This document shows, piece by piece, positions 16,235-25,857 of a stretch of 64,000 nucleotides of DNA. Source of the stretch: Streptosporangium brasiliense (GTDB lineage: Bacteria > Actinomycetota > Actinomycetes > Streptosporangiales > Streptosporangiaceae); the NCBI RefSeq assembly GCF_030811595.1, contig NZ_JAUSRB010000002.1, forward strand, positions 4,340,001 to 4,404,000, read 5' to 3'. Both the position numbers and the translations under genes were made by a program. Each line of letters starts with the position of its first letter. Positions within the stretch are counted from its first letter, which is position 1. Under the pieces are notes generated by a model. That model did no database searches, was not told the origin of the DNA, and saw nothing but the letters and a program-made list of their open reading frames with translations.

Positions 16235-17773
16235 TCAGAGCCCCGCCGCGGCCCCGATGACCGAGCGCGGGTCGGCGGCCCCGGCCAGGACGCCCGAGGG
16301 CAGCACGTCGATCAGGTGCGCGTGGCCGAAGGCGGAACCGTACGGCGCGGCGGCGACGGGGTGTCCCCGGTCGCGCAGGCCCTCGCCCCACGGGCCGCCC
16401 TCCTCCACCTCGACCACGGCCTGGTCGGGGGCGTGCCAGGTGTCGAAGCCGGTGCCGCCTGCGGCCAGCCGCCAGCGGGGGGCGCCGACCGCCTCGCCGG
16501 CCGTCCGGCCGTGGACGAGCAGGCGGGTCAGGACCTGGAGCAGGATCTGCGGCTGGGCGTCGCCGCCCATCGTGCCCACCACCGAGCGGAGCGACCCGTC
16601 AGGCCGGGTGACCAGGGCGGGGACCAGGGTGTGCGGGGGGCGGCGGCCGGGGCCGTACTCGGCGGGATGACCCGGGACCAGCGAGAACCCGATGCCCCGG
16701 TTGTGCAGGTTGATGCCGGTGTGAGGCTCGAAGACCAGGCTGCCGAAGCCGGCGGCGTTGGACTGGATCAGCGAGACGCCCATGCCGTCGCCGTCCACCG
16801 CGCACAGGTAGGTGGTGTCGCCCGGCGCGGTGAGATCGCGCACCGCGGCCCGTCCGGCCGGGTCGATCAGGGCGCGGCGCGCGGCGGCCGAGCCCAGCGC
16901 CCCGTCGACGGAGGCGCCGTCGAACAGCACCTCCAGCCGGTCGTGCCCGGCCAGCCGCGCGGCCTCCACCAGCAGGTGCGCCCAGAGGGGGTCGGCCGGG
17001 TCGGCGGGCAGGTCGAGCCCCTCGGCGATGCCGAGGGCCAGCAGCAGCAGGTATCCCTGCGAGTTGGGCGGCATGGTCCACACGTCGTGCCCGAAGGCCC
17101 GCGCCCGCAGCGGATCCACCCACTGCGCGCTGTCCTTGGCCAGGTCGTCCTCGGTGTACTCACCACCGCCGACCGCGAGCAGTCCCTCGCCGAACTCGCC
17201 GAGGTAGAACCCGTCCCGGCCGGCGGTCAGTGCCTCCAGCGCCCGCGCCACCCCGGGCCGCCGGATCAGGTCGCCGGCCTGCCGGGCCGGGGCGAAGTCC
17301 TCGCACAGCGGGCCGACCGTCTCCAACGCGGGGACCATCAGCGGCGAGACCGGGAACCCGTCGCGGGCGTGCCTGATCGCCGGTGCCAGCACCTCCGCCG
17401 CCGGCAGCCTGCCGTACCGCCCGTGCAGGGCCAGCCAGCCGTCCGCGCATCCCGGCACCGGGGCCGAGCGGACGTCGTGCCGGTGCGGCATGCGGTCGTG
17501 CCCCTCGGCGCGCAGCCGCTCGGGGTCGGCGCCCGATCCCGCCCGCCCGGAGGCGTTGAGCGCCGCGGGCGCGCCGGAGCCGTCATGGACGAGCGCGAAC
17601 AGGTCGCCGCCCAGCCCGCACATGTGCGGTGCGGTCACCGCCAGCACGGCGTTGGCCGCGATCGCCGCGTCGGCCGCCGAACCTCCCCGCTCCAGCATGG
17701 CCACGCCCGCGCTGGAGGCGAGGTGATCGACAGTGCAGACCATTCCAGAGCGCGCGTAGCGGGTGTTCAGCAT
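16235..17773 (-). CDS. Gamma-glutamyltransferase family protein
   Basis: Ntn-hydrolase of 512 aa related to gamma-glutamyltranspeptidase, which transfers or hydrolyses gamma-glutamyl groups from glutathione-like donors. Hallmarks: GMVCTVDHLAS and GGSAADAAIAANAVL near the start, the GGDLF segment, and the autocleavage site GDTTYLCAVD with Thr320 the likely nucleophile. The small subunit would run from there, including SNAAGFGSLV and the GGDAQPQILLQV block. There is no obvious signal peptide, so it may act in the cytoplasm, unlike classical periplasmic GGT. ATG 17773 is chosen because MLNTRYARSG precedes the conserved GMV motif. It is divergent from a TetR gene over a shared palindromic operator. 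Confidence 0.88.
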   Translation of the reverse strand: MLNTRYARSGMVCTVDHLASSAGVAMLERGGSAADAAIAANAVLAVTAPHMCGLGGDLFALVHDGSGAPAALNASGRAGSGADPERLRAEGHDRMPHRHDVRSAPVPGCADGWLALHGRYGRLPAAEVLAPAIRHARDGFPVSPLMVPALETVGPLCEDFAPARQAGDLIRRPGVARALEALTAGRDGFYLGEFGEGLLAVGGGEYTEDDLAKDSAQWVDPLRARAFGHDVWTMPPNSQGYLLLLALGIAEGLDLPADPADPLWAHLLVEAARLAGHDRLEVLFDGASVDGALGSAAARRALIDPAGRAAVRDLTAPGDTTYLCAVDGDGMGVSLIQSNAAGFGSLVFEPHTGINLHNRGIGFSLVPGHPAEYGPGRRPPHTLVPALVTRPDGSLRSVVGTMGGDAQPQILLQVLTRLLVHGRTAGEAVGAPRWRLAAGGTGFDTWHAPDQAVVEVEEGGPWGEGLRDRGHPVAAAPYGSAFGHAHLIDVLPSGVLAGAADPRSVIGAAAGL

Positions 17774-17806
17774 GACGAGAGCGTACGGCTTCCGCTGTCC
17801 GCCGTT

Positions 17807-17836
17807 GAAACTATACCGGTCGGCCGGTACAGTTTC
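17807..17836. promoter_or_regulatory. TetR operator with overlapping divergent promoters
   Basis: Half-sites 17807-17821 and 17822-17836 form a 30-bp inverted repeat with two mismatches. Rightward, TTGAAA (17805-17810) and TACAGT (17828-17833) are spaced by 17 bp, and the TetR GTG is 7 bases after the -10 box, predicting a leaderless message. Leftward, TATAGT (17815-17810) can serve the GGT gene. Repressor binding would cover both promoters. Confidence 0.75.
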
Positions 17837-17840
17837 GGCC

Positions 17841-18401
17841 GTGCCGAGACCGAGTTCAAAAGATCGCCTGCTCGACGCCGCCGCCGAGGTGCTGCTCACC
17901 GAAGGGGCCGAGTCGCTGACCCTGGAGGCCGTGGCCCGGCGTGCGGGGATCTCCAAGGGCGGGCTGTTCTACCATTTCCCCACCAAGCAGGCCCTGGTCG
18001 CCGCGATGATCGAGCGCCTGGTCGGCGCCTTCGACGCGGCTCTCGCCGACGCCGGCCCGCGGCCGGGCGACTTCCTGCGCGCCTATGTCGCCGCGACCGT
18101 CCCCGAGGCCGTCCCCGAGCGTCCGGCCGGCGGTCGGGCCCCGGCCGACCGGGTCACCGCCGCCCTGCTGGCGGGCGTCCTCGTCGACCCCGGCGGGCTC
18201 GCGCCCCTGCGGGAGCGCTACGCCACCTGGCAGCGCCGCCTCACCGACGACGGGGTCGACCCCGCGGTCGCCACCCTGGTCCGCCTGGCCGTGGACGGCT
18301 GGTGGGCGGCCCGCCTGCTGGGCCTGGCCGAGCCCGAGGCCGGGCTGCACGAGCGGGTCCGCCGCCATCTGATGGAGATGATCGACTGTGGCGCGCCGTA
18401 G
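17841..18401 (+). CDS. TetR-family transcriptional regulator
   Basis: Regulator of 186 aa. The N-terminal helix-turn-helix is standard: SKDRLLDAAAEVLL, then LTLEAVARRAGISKG and GLFYHFPTKQALV. The C-terminal ligand domain resembles TetR_C (BetI-like) forms and gives no ligand clue. GTG 17841 is just 4 bases after the operator palindrome and 7 after a -10 box, so translation is probably leaderless. It overlaps the next membrane protein gene by 14 bp, implying that this pair is one operon under autorepression together with divergent GGT. Confidence 0.9.
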   Translation: MPRPSSKDRLLDAAAEVLLTEGAESLTLEAVARRAGISKGGLFYHFPTKQALVAAMIERLVGAFDAALADAGPRPGDFLRAYVAATVPEAVPERPAGGRAPADRVTAALLAGVLVDPGGLAPLRERYATWQRRLTDDGVDPAVATLVRLAVDGWWAARLLGLAEPEAGLHERVRRHLMEMIDCGAP

Positions 18402-18810
18402 CCCCTCCGGGGTGACCAAGGCGCTCATGCTGGTCACCGACATCGGCTTCCTGGTCTACTTCTCGGTCACCGGCCTGGGCCTCGTCCCGCCGGAGTGGGC
18501 CTTCGCCGACTACGCCGACCCGATCATGGTCTCCTGGAACTGGTCGTTCCTCTGGATCGACGTCCTGGCCGGCGCCACCGGCCTGACCAGCCTCCACCTC
18601 ATCCGCAGGGGCGCGCCGAACGGCCCGCCGCTGATGCTCGTCTCCCTGGTCCTGACCGCGGCCTCCGGCCTGATGGCCATCGCCTTCTGGACCCTGCGCG
18701 GGGACTTCTCCCCGGCCTGGTGGATCCCCAACCTCTACCTGCTGCTGTTCCCCCTCCCCGCGATCGTCCGTCTCGCCGGTCCGGCCGCGCCGGCCACGAC
18801 CGCCCGGTAA
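18388..18810 (+). CDS. Four-helix membrane protein, DUF5360-like
   Basis: Integral membrane protein of 140 aa with about four hydrophobic helices. The N-terminal VTDIGFLVYFSVT and the SWNWSFLWIDVL segment resemble DUF5360 proteins, which often sit beside TetR regulators. Function unknown. It overlaps the TetR gene by 14 bp and is followed by a hairpin with a T-tract, so it ends the transcription unit. Confidence 0.8.
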   Translation: MARRSPSGVTKALMLVTDIGFLVYFSVTGLGLVPPEWAFADYADPIMVSWNWSFLWIDVLAGATGLTSLHLIRRGAPNGPPLMLVSLVLTAASGLMAIAFWTLRGDFSPAWWIPNLYLLLFPLPAIVRLAGPAAPATTAR

Positions 18811-18871
18811 AGCGTTATTTGTCCGTTTATCTGGCTCCGGCATGTCCAGCCCGGGAACGGGCTCATCCTCA

Positions 18872-18898
18872 AGCGGCTCGGCGCGGGAGCCGCTTTTT
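18872..18898 (+). terminator. Rho-independent terminator after the TetR/DUF5360 operon
   Basis: AGCGGCTC (18872-18879) pairs with GAGCCGCT (18887-18894) around a 7-nt loop and is followed by T residues to 18898. One of the few textbook U-tract terminators in this window. Confidence 0.85.
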
Positions 18899-19416
18899 CC
18901 GTAGGCATACGGATGTCGATACGGATGTTCGGCGCCTGATCGCGGATCTAGCGTCACGGCACAGGTCGCCGCACATCCGCCCGGTCATCGCGCGAGATCG
19001 ACGCCCCTCTCCGGCCCGCACGGGTGACGGAGACGCGCGAACGCCGACCGAGCAGGACCGGCGGCCCGGAAATGCCCACCGCGTCCGCGGAGCGATCCGC
19101 AGAACAAGGAGCGTCATGGAGCGCCGCCTCCCCTCCCCGCCCTAGCCGTCCGGCGACGGTGTCACCGCCGGCACCGTCGGCCGCGGCTGGAACGGCGGCC
19201 CGGAAACGGATGACCTCTCCCGATCCGGCCACCTGTTCCGTCCGGGCGGAACTCCCGCCGACCGCCCGTCTCACCCGGGCGGATTCCGCTGCTCATCTTC
19301 CTTTTCACCCCCCCGATCCCGCTGTGCCCGCCGCCGGGTGATCCCCGGCGGCGCGGCCGCCGCCGCCCGCTCACGCGGACGGCCGCGGCGCGGGACATCG
19401 ATCGAAAGGAACACGC
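18899..19416. other. Intergenic stretch before the secreted peptidase, no gene seen
   Basis: About 520 bp with only short frames of biased composition on both strands. It presumably holds the promoter of the peptidase gene, but I could not pick out a convincing -35/-10 pair. GAAAGGA lies just before the peptidase start. Confidence 0.5.
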
Positions 19417-22400
19417 GTGAGACGCAGAGCTGTACTCGCGGCTGCCGTCGGCCTGGCCGTCGTGGCCGCGGTGGCACCTTCCTCACCTGCGGCCGCGAAA
19501 CCGTCCCCCGGGACGGCCGACCACCTCCGCTCCCTCGCCGACCCGCCCCAGCTCGCCCTGGCCGCCGCCGACCAGGCCGTCGCGAGCGGCCTGGACGACC
19601 TGCGCAAGGGCCCGGAGGAGAGCTACCGGCGCACCGCCGTGACCGCGGGCTCCGGCGGCATGTACTCCGTCGCCTACGAGCGCACCTACAAGGGGCTCCC
19701 CGTGGTGGGCGGCGACGCGGTCGTGATCACCGACTCCGCCGGGAACGTCCGCGACACCGCGGCGGCCGCCGGCGCCACCCGGAACGTGCCGACCTCGCCG
19801 ACGGTGACCGCCGAGGCCGCCCGCGCCGAGGCGAAGACCCGGCTGACCCGGGTCGACGACAGCGCGGACCCGCGCCTGGTGGTCCTGGCCTGGGGTGCCA
19901 GGCCACGCCTCGCCTGGGAGGCCCTGGTCTCCGGCATCGCCGACGGCAAGCCGAGCAAGCAGCACGTGTTCGTCGACGCGCGCACCGGAAAGATCGTCGA
20001 CTCCTACGACGAGGTGCGGGCGGGCACCGGGAACAGCTACTACAACGGCCAGGTCACCATCGCCACGAGCGGCTCCGGCACCTCGTACTCGATGACCGAC
20101 ACGACCCGCAGCGGCATCCGCTGCGGCGGGCAGAACGGCTCCGCCTACACCGGCACCGACGACGCCTGGGGGAACGGCTCCGGGACGAACCTGGAGACCG
20201 CGTGCGTGGACGCGCTCTACGCGGTCCAGAAGGAATGGGACATGCTGCGCGACTGGCTCGGTCGCAGCGGCATCAACGGCAGCGGCGGCGGCTTCCCGGC
20301 CAAGGTCGGGCTCTCCGACGTCAACGCCTACTGGGACGGCAGCACCACCAACTTCGGCCACTCGCAGGACAACCAGCGCCAGGCGACGAACATCGACGTG
20401 GTGGGTCACGAGTTCGGCCACGCCGTCTTCCAGACCACTCCCGGCGGCGCCGGCTCCGGCAACGAGAACGGCGGTATCAACGAGGCCGTCGGCGACGTCT
20501 TCGGGGCGCTCACCGAGGCCTACGCCAACAACCCGAACGACCCGCCGGACTACGAGGTCGGCGAGGAGGTGGACCTCGTCGGCGACGGTCCGATCCGCTA
20601 CATGTACGACCCGTCCCGGGTGGGCGACCCCAACTGCTGGTCCTCCTCGATCCCGAACACCGAGGTGCACGCCGCGGCCGGCCCGTTCAACCACTGGTTC
20701 TACCTGCTGGCCGAGGGCTCCTCGCCGGGCGGCGGCAAGCCGAACAGCCCGATCTGCTCCGGCGGCCCCTCCTCGGTGTCCGGTATCGGCATCCAGAAGG
20801 CCGGCAAGATCTTCATGGGCGCGCTGATGCGCAAGACCTCCACCTGGAAGTACGCCAACGCCAGGTCGGCGTCGCTGACGGCGGCGGTGGAACTGTACGG
20901 CGCCAACAGCCCCGAGTGCGCCGCCACCAAGGCGGCCTGGAACGCGATCAGCGTGCCGGTGCAGTCCGGCGAGCCGACCTGCGCCGCGACGGGCAACGAC
21001 TTCTCCGTGTCGCTGAACCCCGCCGCGGGCTCGGTGCAGCCCGGCCAGCAGGCCACCTCGACCGTCGGCACGCAGACCACCTCGGGCAGCGCGCAGACGA
21101 TCAACCTCACCGCCTCCGGCCTGCCGGCGGGCGCCACCGTGAGCTTCAACCCGGCCTCGGTGACCTCGGGCGCCTCCTCCACCATGACCGTCAGCACCGC
21201 CGGGTCGACGCCGGCCGGGACGTACACCGTCACGGTCACCGGCTCCGCCACCTCCGGCACGCACACGGCGGCCTACACCCTGACGGTCGGCACCGGGCCC
21301 AACCCGACCGACCCGCCGGACATCAGCGTCGCGAACGTCAAGACTCACCTGCAGCAGCTCCAGAGCATCGCCACCGCCAACGGCGGCAACCGCAGGTCCA
21401 CGGGCGCCGGCTACACCGCGTCGGTGTCCTACATCGAGCAGAAGCTCACCGCCGCCGGCTACACCGTGGTGCGGCAGCCCTGCACCTCCGGCTGCACCTC
21501 CGGGGCCGGGCCGAACCTGATCGCCGACTGGCCCGGCGGCGACGCCAACCAGGTCGTCATGGCCGGCGCCCATCTGGACAGCGTCTCGGCCGGTCCGGGC
21601 ATCAATGACAACGGCTCGGGCTCGTCGGTGCTGCTGGAGGTCGCGCTGACCCTGGCGGCGAAGAACCCGACGATGGCCAAGCACGTGCGGTTCGGCTGGT
21701 GGACCGACGAGGAGCAGGGCCTCAACGGTTCGGAGTTCTACGTCAACTCGCTCAGCTCCACCGAGCGTAGCAAGATCAAGGTCTACCACAACTACGACAT
21801 GGTGGGCTCCACCAACGGCGGCTACTTCATCAACAACATCACCACCGAGGCGGCCCGGTACCTCAAGGCCTTCTACGACGGCCTGAGCCTCCAGCCGGAG
21901 GAGAATACCGAGGGCGCCAACCGGTCCGACGACGCGTCGTTCCGCAACGCGGGGATCGCGACCTCCGGCGTGGCGGCCGGCGCCAGCGCCATCAAGTCCT
22001 CGGCCCAGGCCACCAAGTGGGGCGGTACGGCGGGCCGGGCGTACGACCCCTGCTACCACCAGTCGTGCGACACCACGAGCAACATCAACGACACCGTTCT
22101 GGACCGGGCCGCCGACGCCTCGGCGTACGCGATCTGGAAGCTCGCCACGGGCACCACCACGAGCCGCGACTTCTCGATCTCCACGAACCCGTCGTCGGGG
22201 ACGGTCCAGGCCGGCCAGGCGGCCACCTCCACGGTCGCCACCGCCACCACGGCGGGCACCGCGCAGACGGTCAACCTGTCCGCGTCGGGTCTGCCCGGCG
22301 GCGCCACGGCCGGTTTCAACCCGGCGTCGGTGACCTCGGGCGGCTCCTCCACGCTCACCATCGCCACCACGGCCACGACGCCCGCCGGCACCTACCAGGT

Positions 22401-22812
22401 GACGGTGACGGGCACCGGCGAGACCGCCACCCACACCTCGGTGTACACGCTGACCGTGCAGGGCACCTCGCCCGGCCGCACGTTCCGCAACGACACCGAC
22501 TACACCATCGACGACCTCGAAACCGTCGAGAGCCCGATCACCTCCACCGCGACCGGGCCGGCGACCTCGCCCGTCAAGCTCACCGTCACGATCGACCACA
22601 CCTGCGCCGAGGACCTTGAGATCTGGCTCCGCGGCCCGAGCGGGAAGTGGTATCTCCTCGACTCCAGCGGCGGCTCCACCTGCACGTCGTACGGCACGCG
22701 GACCTACACGGTCCCGGTCACCCAGCAGGCGGCCGGACAGTGGCTGTTGGAGGTCACCGACAACTACTTCATCGACACCGGCTACCTCGACTGGTGGAGC
22801 ATCACCGTCTGA
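19417..22812 (+). CDS. Secreted M4 metalloprotease - M28 aminopeptidase fusion with P-domain
   Basis: A 1131-residue exported protein holding two complete peptidases. Order: signal peptide about 1-27; FTP/PepSY propeptide about 40-180; M4 thermolysin-like domain about 195-520 with HEFGH (H331, E332, H335), third zinc ligand E356 in NEAVGD and His418; Ig-like repeat about 528-625; M28 domain about 640-910 with H719, D731, E765/E766, D794 and H881 placed as the di-zinc site; a second, closely similar Ig-like repeat about 921-1016; C-terminal P (proprotein convertase) domain about 1020-1131. The M4 unit would cut internal bonds and the M28 unit trim N-termini of the products. All catalytic residues look intact. 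GTG 19417 follows GAAAGGA. It is monocistronic, ended by a hairpin at 22838. Confidence 0.93.
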   Translation: MRRRAVLAAAVGLAVVAAVAPSSPAAAKPSPGTADHLRSLADPPQLALAAADQAVASGLDDLRKGPEESYRRTAVTAGSGGMYSVAYERTYKGLPVVGGDAVVITDSAGNVRDTAAAAGATRNVPTSPTVTAEAARAEAKTRLTRVDDSADPRLVVLAWGARPRLAWEALVSGIADGKPSKQHVFVDARTGKIVDSYDEVRAGTGNSYYNGQVTIATSGSGTSYSMTDTTRSGIRCGGQNGSAYTGTDDAWGNGSGTNLETACVDALYAVQKEWDMLRDWLGRSGINGSGGGFPAKVGLSDVNAYWDGSTTNFGHSQDNQRQATNIDVVGHEFGHAVFQTTPGGAGSGNENGGINEAVGDVFGALTEAYANNPNDPPDYEVGEEVDLVGDGPIRYMYDPSRVGDPNCWSSSIPNTEVHAAAGPFNHWFYLLAEGSSPGGGKPNSPICSGGPSSVSGIGIQKAGKIFMGALMRKTSTWKYANARSASLTAAVELYGANSPECAATKAAWNAISVPVQSGEPTCAATGNDFSVSLNPAAGSVQPGQQATSTVGTQTTSGSAQTINLTASGLPAGATVSFNPASVTSGASSTMTVSTAGSTPAGTYTVTVTGSATSGTHTAAYTLTVGTGPNPTDPPDISVANVKTHLQQLQSIATANGGNRRSTGAGYTASVSYIEQKLTAAGYTVVRQPCTSGCTSGAGPNLIADWPGGDANQVVMAGAHLDSVSAGPGINDNGSGSSVLLEVALTLAAKNPTMAKHVRFGWWTDEEQGLNGSEFYVNSLSSTERSKIKVYHNYDMVGSTNGGYFINNITTEAARYLKAFYDGLSLQPEENTEGANRSDDASFRNAGIATSGVAAGASAIKSSAQATKWGGTAGRAYDPCYHQSCDTTSNINDTVLDRAADASAYAIWKLATGTTTSRDFSISTNPSSGTVQAGQAATSTVATATTAGTAQTVNLSASGLPGGATAGFNPASVTSGGSSTLTIATTATTPAGTYQVTVTGTGETATHTSVYTLTVQGTSPGRTFRNDTDYTIDDLETVESPITSTATGPATSPVKLTVTIDHTCAEDLEIWLRGPSGKWYLLDSSGGSTCTSYGTRTYTVPVTQQAAGQWLLEVTDNYFIDTGYLDWWSITV

Positions 22813-22837
22813 GTGACCGGCCAGCGGATCGAAGACG

Positions 22838-22868
22838 CCCCCGGGACCGAGCGGTCGGGTCCCGGGGG
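22838..22868. terminator. Hairpin between peptidase and LuxR-type regulator
   Basis: CCCCCGGGACC (22838-22848) pairs perfectly with GGTCCCGGGGG (22858-22868) around a 9-nt loop. It lies between two convergent genes and may serve both directions. Confidence 0.75.
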
Positions 22869-22939
22869 TCCGCCGTCTCCCGGGTCCGGACGGGCGGGGC
22901 CGCCCGGGCCGGTGAGCACGGGCCGGCGCGCGCACCCGT

Positions 22940-25753
22940 TCAGACGGGCGGGGCGACCTCGGTCCGCGACCGCAGGCCGAGCTTGCGCAGCACGGTGGCG
23001 ACGTGGGTCTCGACCGTGCGCGTCGACAGGAACAGGACGTCGGCGATCTCCCGGTTGGTCCGGCCGAGCGCGACGAGCCGGGCGACCTCCTTCTCCCGCT
23101 GGGACAGCGCGCCGGCGTTGCCCTTGCGCCCCCGCGGCAGCGGGGACTCCACGCCGATGTCACGCAGCGCGCGCCGGCAGCGCGCGGCGTCGTGGGTGGC
23201 GCCGAGCGCGCCGAACCGCTCCGCCAGCTCGGCGAGGGCCGGGGCGGCGGAGCGGTCACCGAGGGCGAGCCTGGCCCGCGCCTCGCCCTCACCCGCCCGC
23301 GCCGCCGCGTAGGGCTGGGGCAGGGCCGCGTACGCCTCCCGGGCACGGGCGAAGCAGCAGGCGGCGTCGGCCGGCCGCCGGTCGGCGGCCAGCGCGCCCC
23401 GGGCGTGGTCGAGGGCGGCGTGCGCGGCGGGCGCGAGACGGTCCGCGATCCCGTCGGCGAACTCGGCCACCAGCTCGGACCCCTCGTTCACGAGCCCGGC
23501 CCGGGCGAGCGCGGTGACGGCGGACGGGATCAGGTAGGCGCCCCAGACCCACACCCCCTTGCGGCGTAGCCGGGCGACCGCCTGCCGGGCCTCGGTGACC
23601 GCGCTCTCCAGCGCGCCGCGGGCGAGGTGCAGCTCGACCAGACCGCCCGCGGCGGCCACGACGACCGGCAGGAAGCGCGCGTCCGGCGCGTCCATGCCCG
23701 CGCCCCGCAGGTGCCCGGCGGCCTCCTCCCACTCGCCGGTGGCCAGGGCGAGCAGCCCCAGCACCAGCCAGGCGTCCACCGCGATCAGCGGAGTCTCCGT
23801 GGCCAGCTCCGCCAGGGTGATCGCCCGGTCGCGGAGCCCGTCCCACCGGCCGGTCAGCCACTGCCGGTGGACCGTCGAGACGTCGACGAGATAGGCGGGG
23901 TACTGCGCGCCGGCCTCCGCGGCCAGCCGCCGGCCCTCCCGGCCGAACATCTCCGCCGCGGCGTAGTGGCCCAGCATGGTCGCCGAGTCGTGAAGGTTGC
24001 AGTAGCCGCGGGCGGCCTCCCGCCGGACCGCCGCGGACGGGTCGGTGACCGGCAGCGTGGCGGCGACGGCGAAGGCGTCGCGGGAGCCGATCGTCATCTC
24101 GAACGAGGCCCGGTTGGCCAGGACCGCGGCCGCCAGCTCCGGGTTGTCGGCGGTCGCGACGAGCGCCTCGGCGCGGGCCATCCACTCCTCGTGCGTCGCC
24201 AGCGACTCGGTCCCCCACCCCGGCAGCGCGAGGCTGGCCCAGCCGCGGGCGGCCAGCGTCGGCCGGTCGTGCAGCTCGGCGACGGCGGCCATGATCTCAG
24301 GACGTCCGGCGGCGCTGTCGCCCGCCTGGTTGCACAGCACCAGGCCGAGGTTGAGCCGTGCCTCGCCGCGCACCTCGCGGGCGAGGAAGTCGTCCCGCAG
24401 CAGGCGGCGCAGCAGCCGCACCACCCGCTGGTGCGACAGCTCGGCCGCCGCCAGGCGGCTCAGCGCCAGCGCGAGGGGACCGCGGTCCGGCGTGGGCAGA
24501 TCGGGGTCGGCGAGCATGCCGTCGAGCACCTCGACCGCCAGGGCGGTGTCGCCGAGGGCGGCCGCCTGGTCGGCGGCCGCCCTGCCGTGGCGCAGCCAGG
24601 CGCCGGTGTCCCCGGCCTGCCGGGAGTGGAAGGCGAGCTGGACCAGTGGCGGCGGCTCCACCGCCGCGAGCGCGGTCATCGCGCGCTCATGCGCCAGCCG
24701 CCGGTCCGGGCCCGGGATCGCGTCGTACACGGCCTGCTGGGCCAGGGCGTGGCGGAAGCCGTAGCGGCCGCCGGGATGCTCGTGGAGCACGCCGGCGCGC
24801 AGCGCCTGACCCAGCCCGGCGGGGTCCCCGCCGACCGCCGTGATCAGCCGCTCGCCCACGGGGAGCCGCAGCACCGCCGCCGCCTGCACGGCGCTCACCG
24901 CCGCGGCGGACAGGCCGGCCATCTGCTCGGCCATCGCCTCGCGCAGCAGCAGTGGCACCCCGGCGCGGTCCAGCGCGTCGGGCCCCTCCACGTCGGGCAG
25001 GGAGCGGACGACCTCCTCCACCACGAACGGGATGCCCGCCGTACGCTCGTGCAGCCGGGTGATGAACGCCGGGGGCAGGTCGGGGCGCTTCAGCAGCGCG
25101 CAGGCCAGGCTGCTCACCCCCGGGGCGTCCAGCGGCCGCAGCGGTATCACCAGGCTCGTCGTGCCGGGCGGGCGCCGGTAGGTGTGACCCAGCGGCAGGC
25201 CGGGCGTGCCCAGGTCCTCGCGCCGGTAGGTCGCCACCACCGTCAGCCCTTCAGGCGGCTGGTCGGCCAGGAAACGGAGCAGGTCCCGCGTCCCGTCATC
25301 GGCCCAGTGCAGGTCCTCGATCACGAGCAGGGCCGGTCCGACGGCCGCCAGCAGGGCGCGCATCGCGCGGAACAGCCGGTGCCGCTCGGCCCGCGGGTCG
25401 TTCAGCCGCTGCGGCGCGGGCGGGAGCGCGTGAGCCAGCTCGGGGAGGTAGTCGCGGAGCGCGCCGGTGACCGGACTGAGGGCCTCGGCCGCCGGCAGCC
25501 GGCCCGCGACCTCCCGCAGCGCCTCCACCACGGGCCCGTACGGGAAGGGTTCGCGGATCTGGTGGCAGTAGCCGAGCAGGATGGAGCGGTCGCCGGACAC
25601 GAGACGGTTCAGCGCGGCGTGGACGAGCCGGGTCTTCCCGATGCCGGCCTCTCCCTCCACCATCACCACGGCCGGCGGGCGGGTCATCGCGTCGATCAGA
25701 ACCCGCAGCTCAGAGGCGCGTCCAACGAGTACGGGCGAGGCCGGGTTGCTCAT
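22940..25753 (-). CDS. Large ATP-binding LuxR-family (LAL) transcriptional regulator
   Basis: LAL-type regulator of 937 aa. The N-terminus holds a STAND/AAA ATPase with Walker A GEAGIGKT (residues about 34-41) and Walker [14 protein letters not shown]. The long middle is an alpha-helical repeat region typical of MalT-like activators. The C-terminus ends with a LuxR helix-turn-helix, [15 protein letters not shown] and [18 protein letters not shown]. Such proteins switch on operons when an inducer and ATP bind; the inducer is unknown. ATG 25753 follows CGGAG. The gene converges on the M4-M28 peptidase, but there is no direct evidence that it controls it. Confidence 0.9.
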   Translation of the reverse strand: MSNPASPVLVGRASELRVLIDAMTRPPAVVMVEGEAGIGKTRLVHAALNRLVSGDRSILLGYCHQIREPFPYGPVVEALREVAGRLPAAEALSPVTGALRDYLPELAHALPPAPQRLNDPRAERHRLFRAMRALLAAVGPALLVIEDLHWADDGTRDLLRFLADQPPEGLTVVATYRREDLGTPGLPLGHTYRRPPGTTSLVIPLRPLDAPGVSSLACALLKRPDLPPAFITRLHERTAGIPFVVEEVVRSLPDVEGPDALDRAGVPLLLREAMAEQMAGLSAAAVSAVQAAAVLRLPVGERLITAVGGDPAGLGQALRAGVLHEHPGGRYGFRHALAQQAVYDAIPGPDRRLAHERAMTALAAVEPPPLVQLAFHSRQAGDTGAWLRHGRAAADQAAALGDTALAVEVLDGMLADPDLPTPDRGPLALALSRLAAAELSHQRVVRLLRRLLRDDFLAREVRGEARLNLGLVLCNQAGDSAAGRPEIMAAVAELHDRPTLAARGWASLALPGWGTESLATHEEWMARAEALVATADNPELAAAVLANRASFEMTIGSRDAFAVAATLPVTDPSAAVRREAARGYCNLHDSATMLGHYAAAEMFGREGRRLAAEAGAQYPAYLVDVSTVHRQWLTGRWDGLRDRAITLAELATETPLIAVDAWLVLGLLALATGEWEEAAGHLRGAGMDAPDARFLPVVVAAAGGLVELHLARGALESAVTEARQAVARLRRKGVWVWGAYLIPSAVTALARAGLVNEGSELVAEFADGIADRLAPAAHAALDHARGALAADRRPADAACCFARAREAYAALPQPYAAARAGEGEARARLALGDRSAAPALAELAERFGALGATHDAARCRRALRDIGVESPLPRGRKGNAGALSQREKEVARLVALGRTNREIADVLFLSTRTVETHVATVLRKLGLRSRTEVAPPV

Positions 25754-25857
25754 TGGCGGCTCCGAGGGGAGACGGCTGCGGGACCCTCACGGAGGGTACC
25801 CACATATCTCCATTCAAGGTCAACCCTTGGACATAACGGGCTTGTTGCGGGTGCGTG

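Noticed and set aside
22940-25753. Idea that the LAL regulator controls the M4-M28 peptidase
   Set aside because: They only converge; no shared promoter or binding motif supports it.
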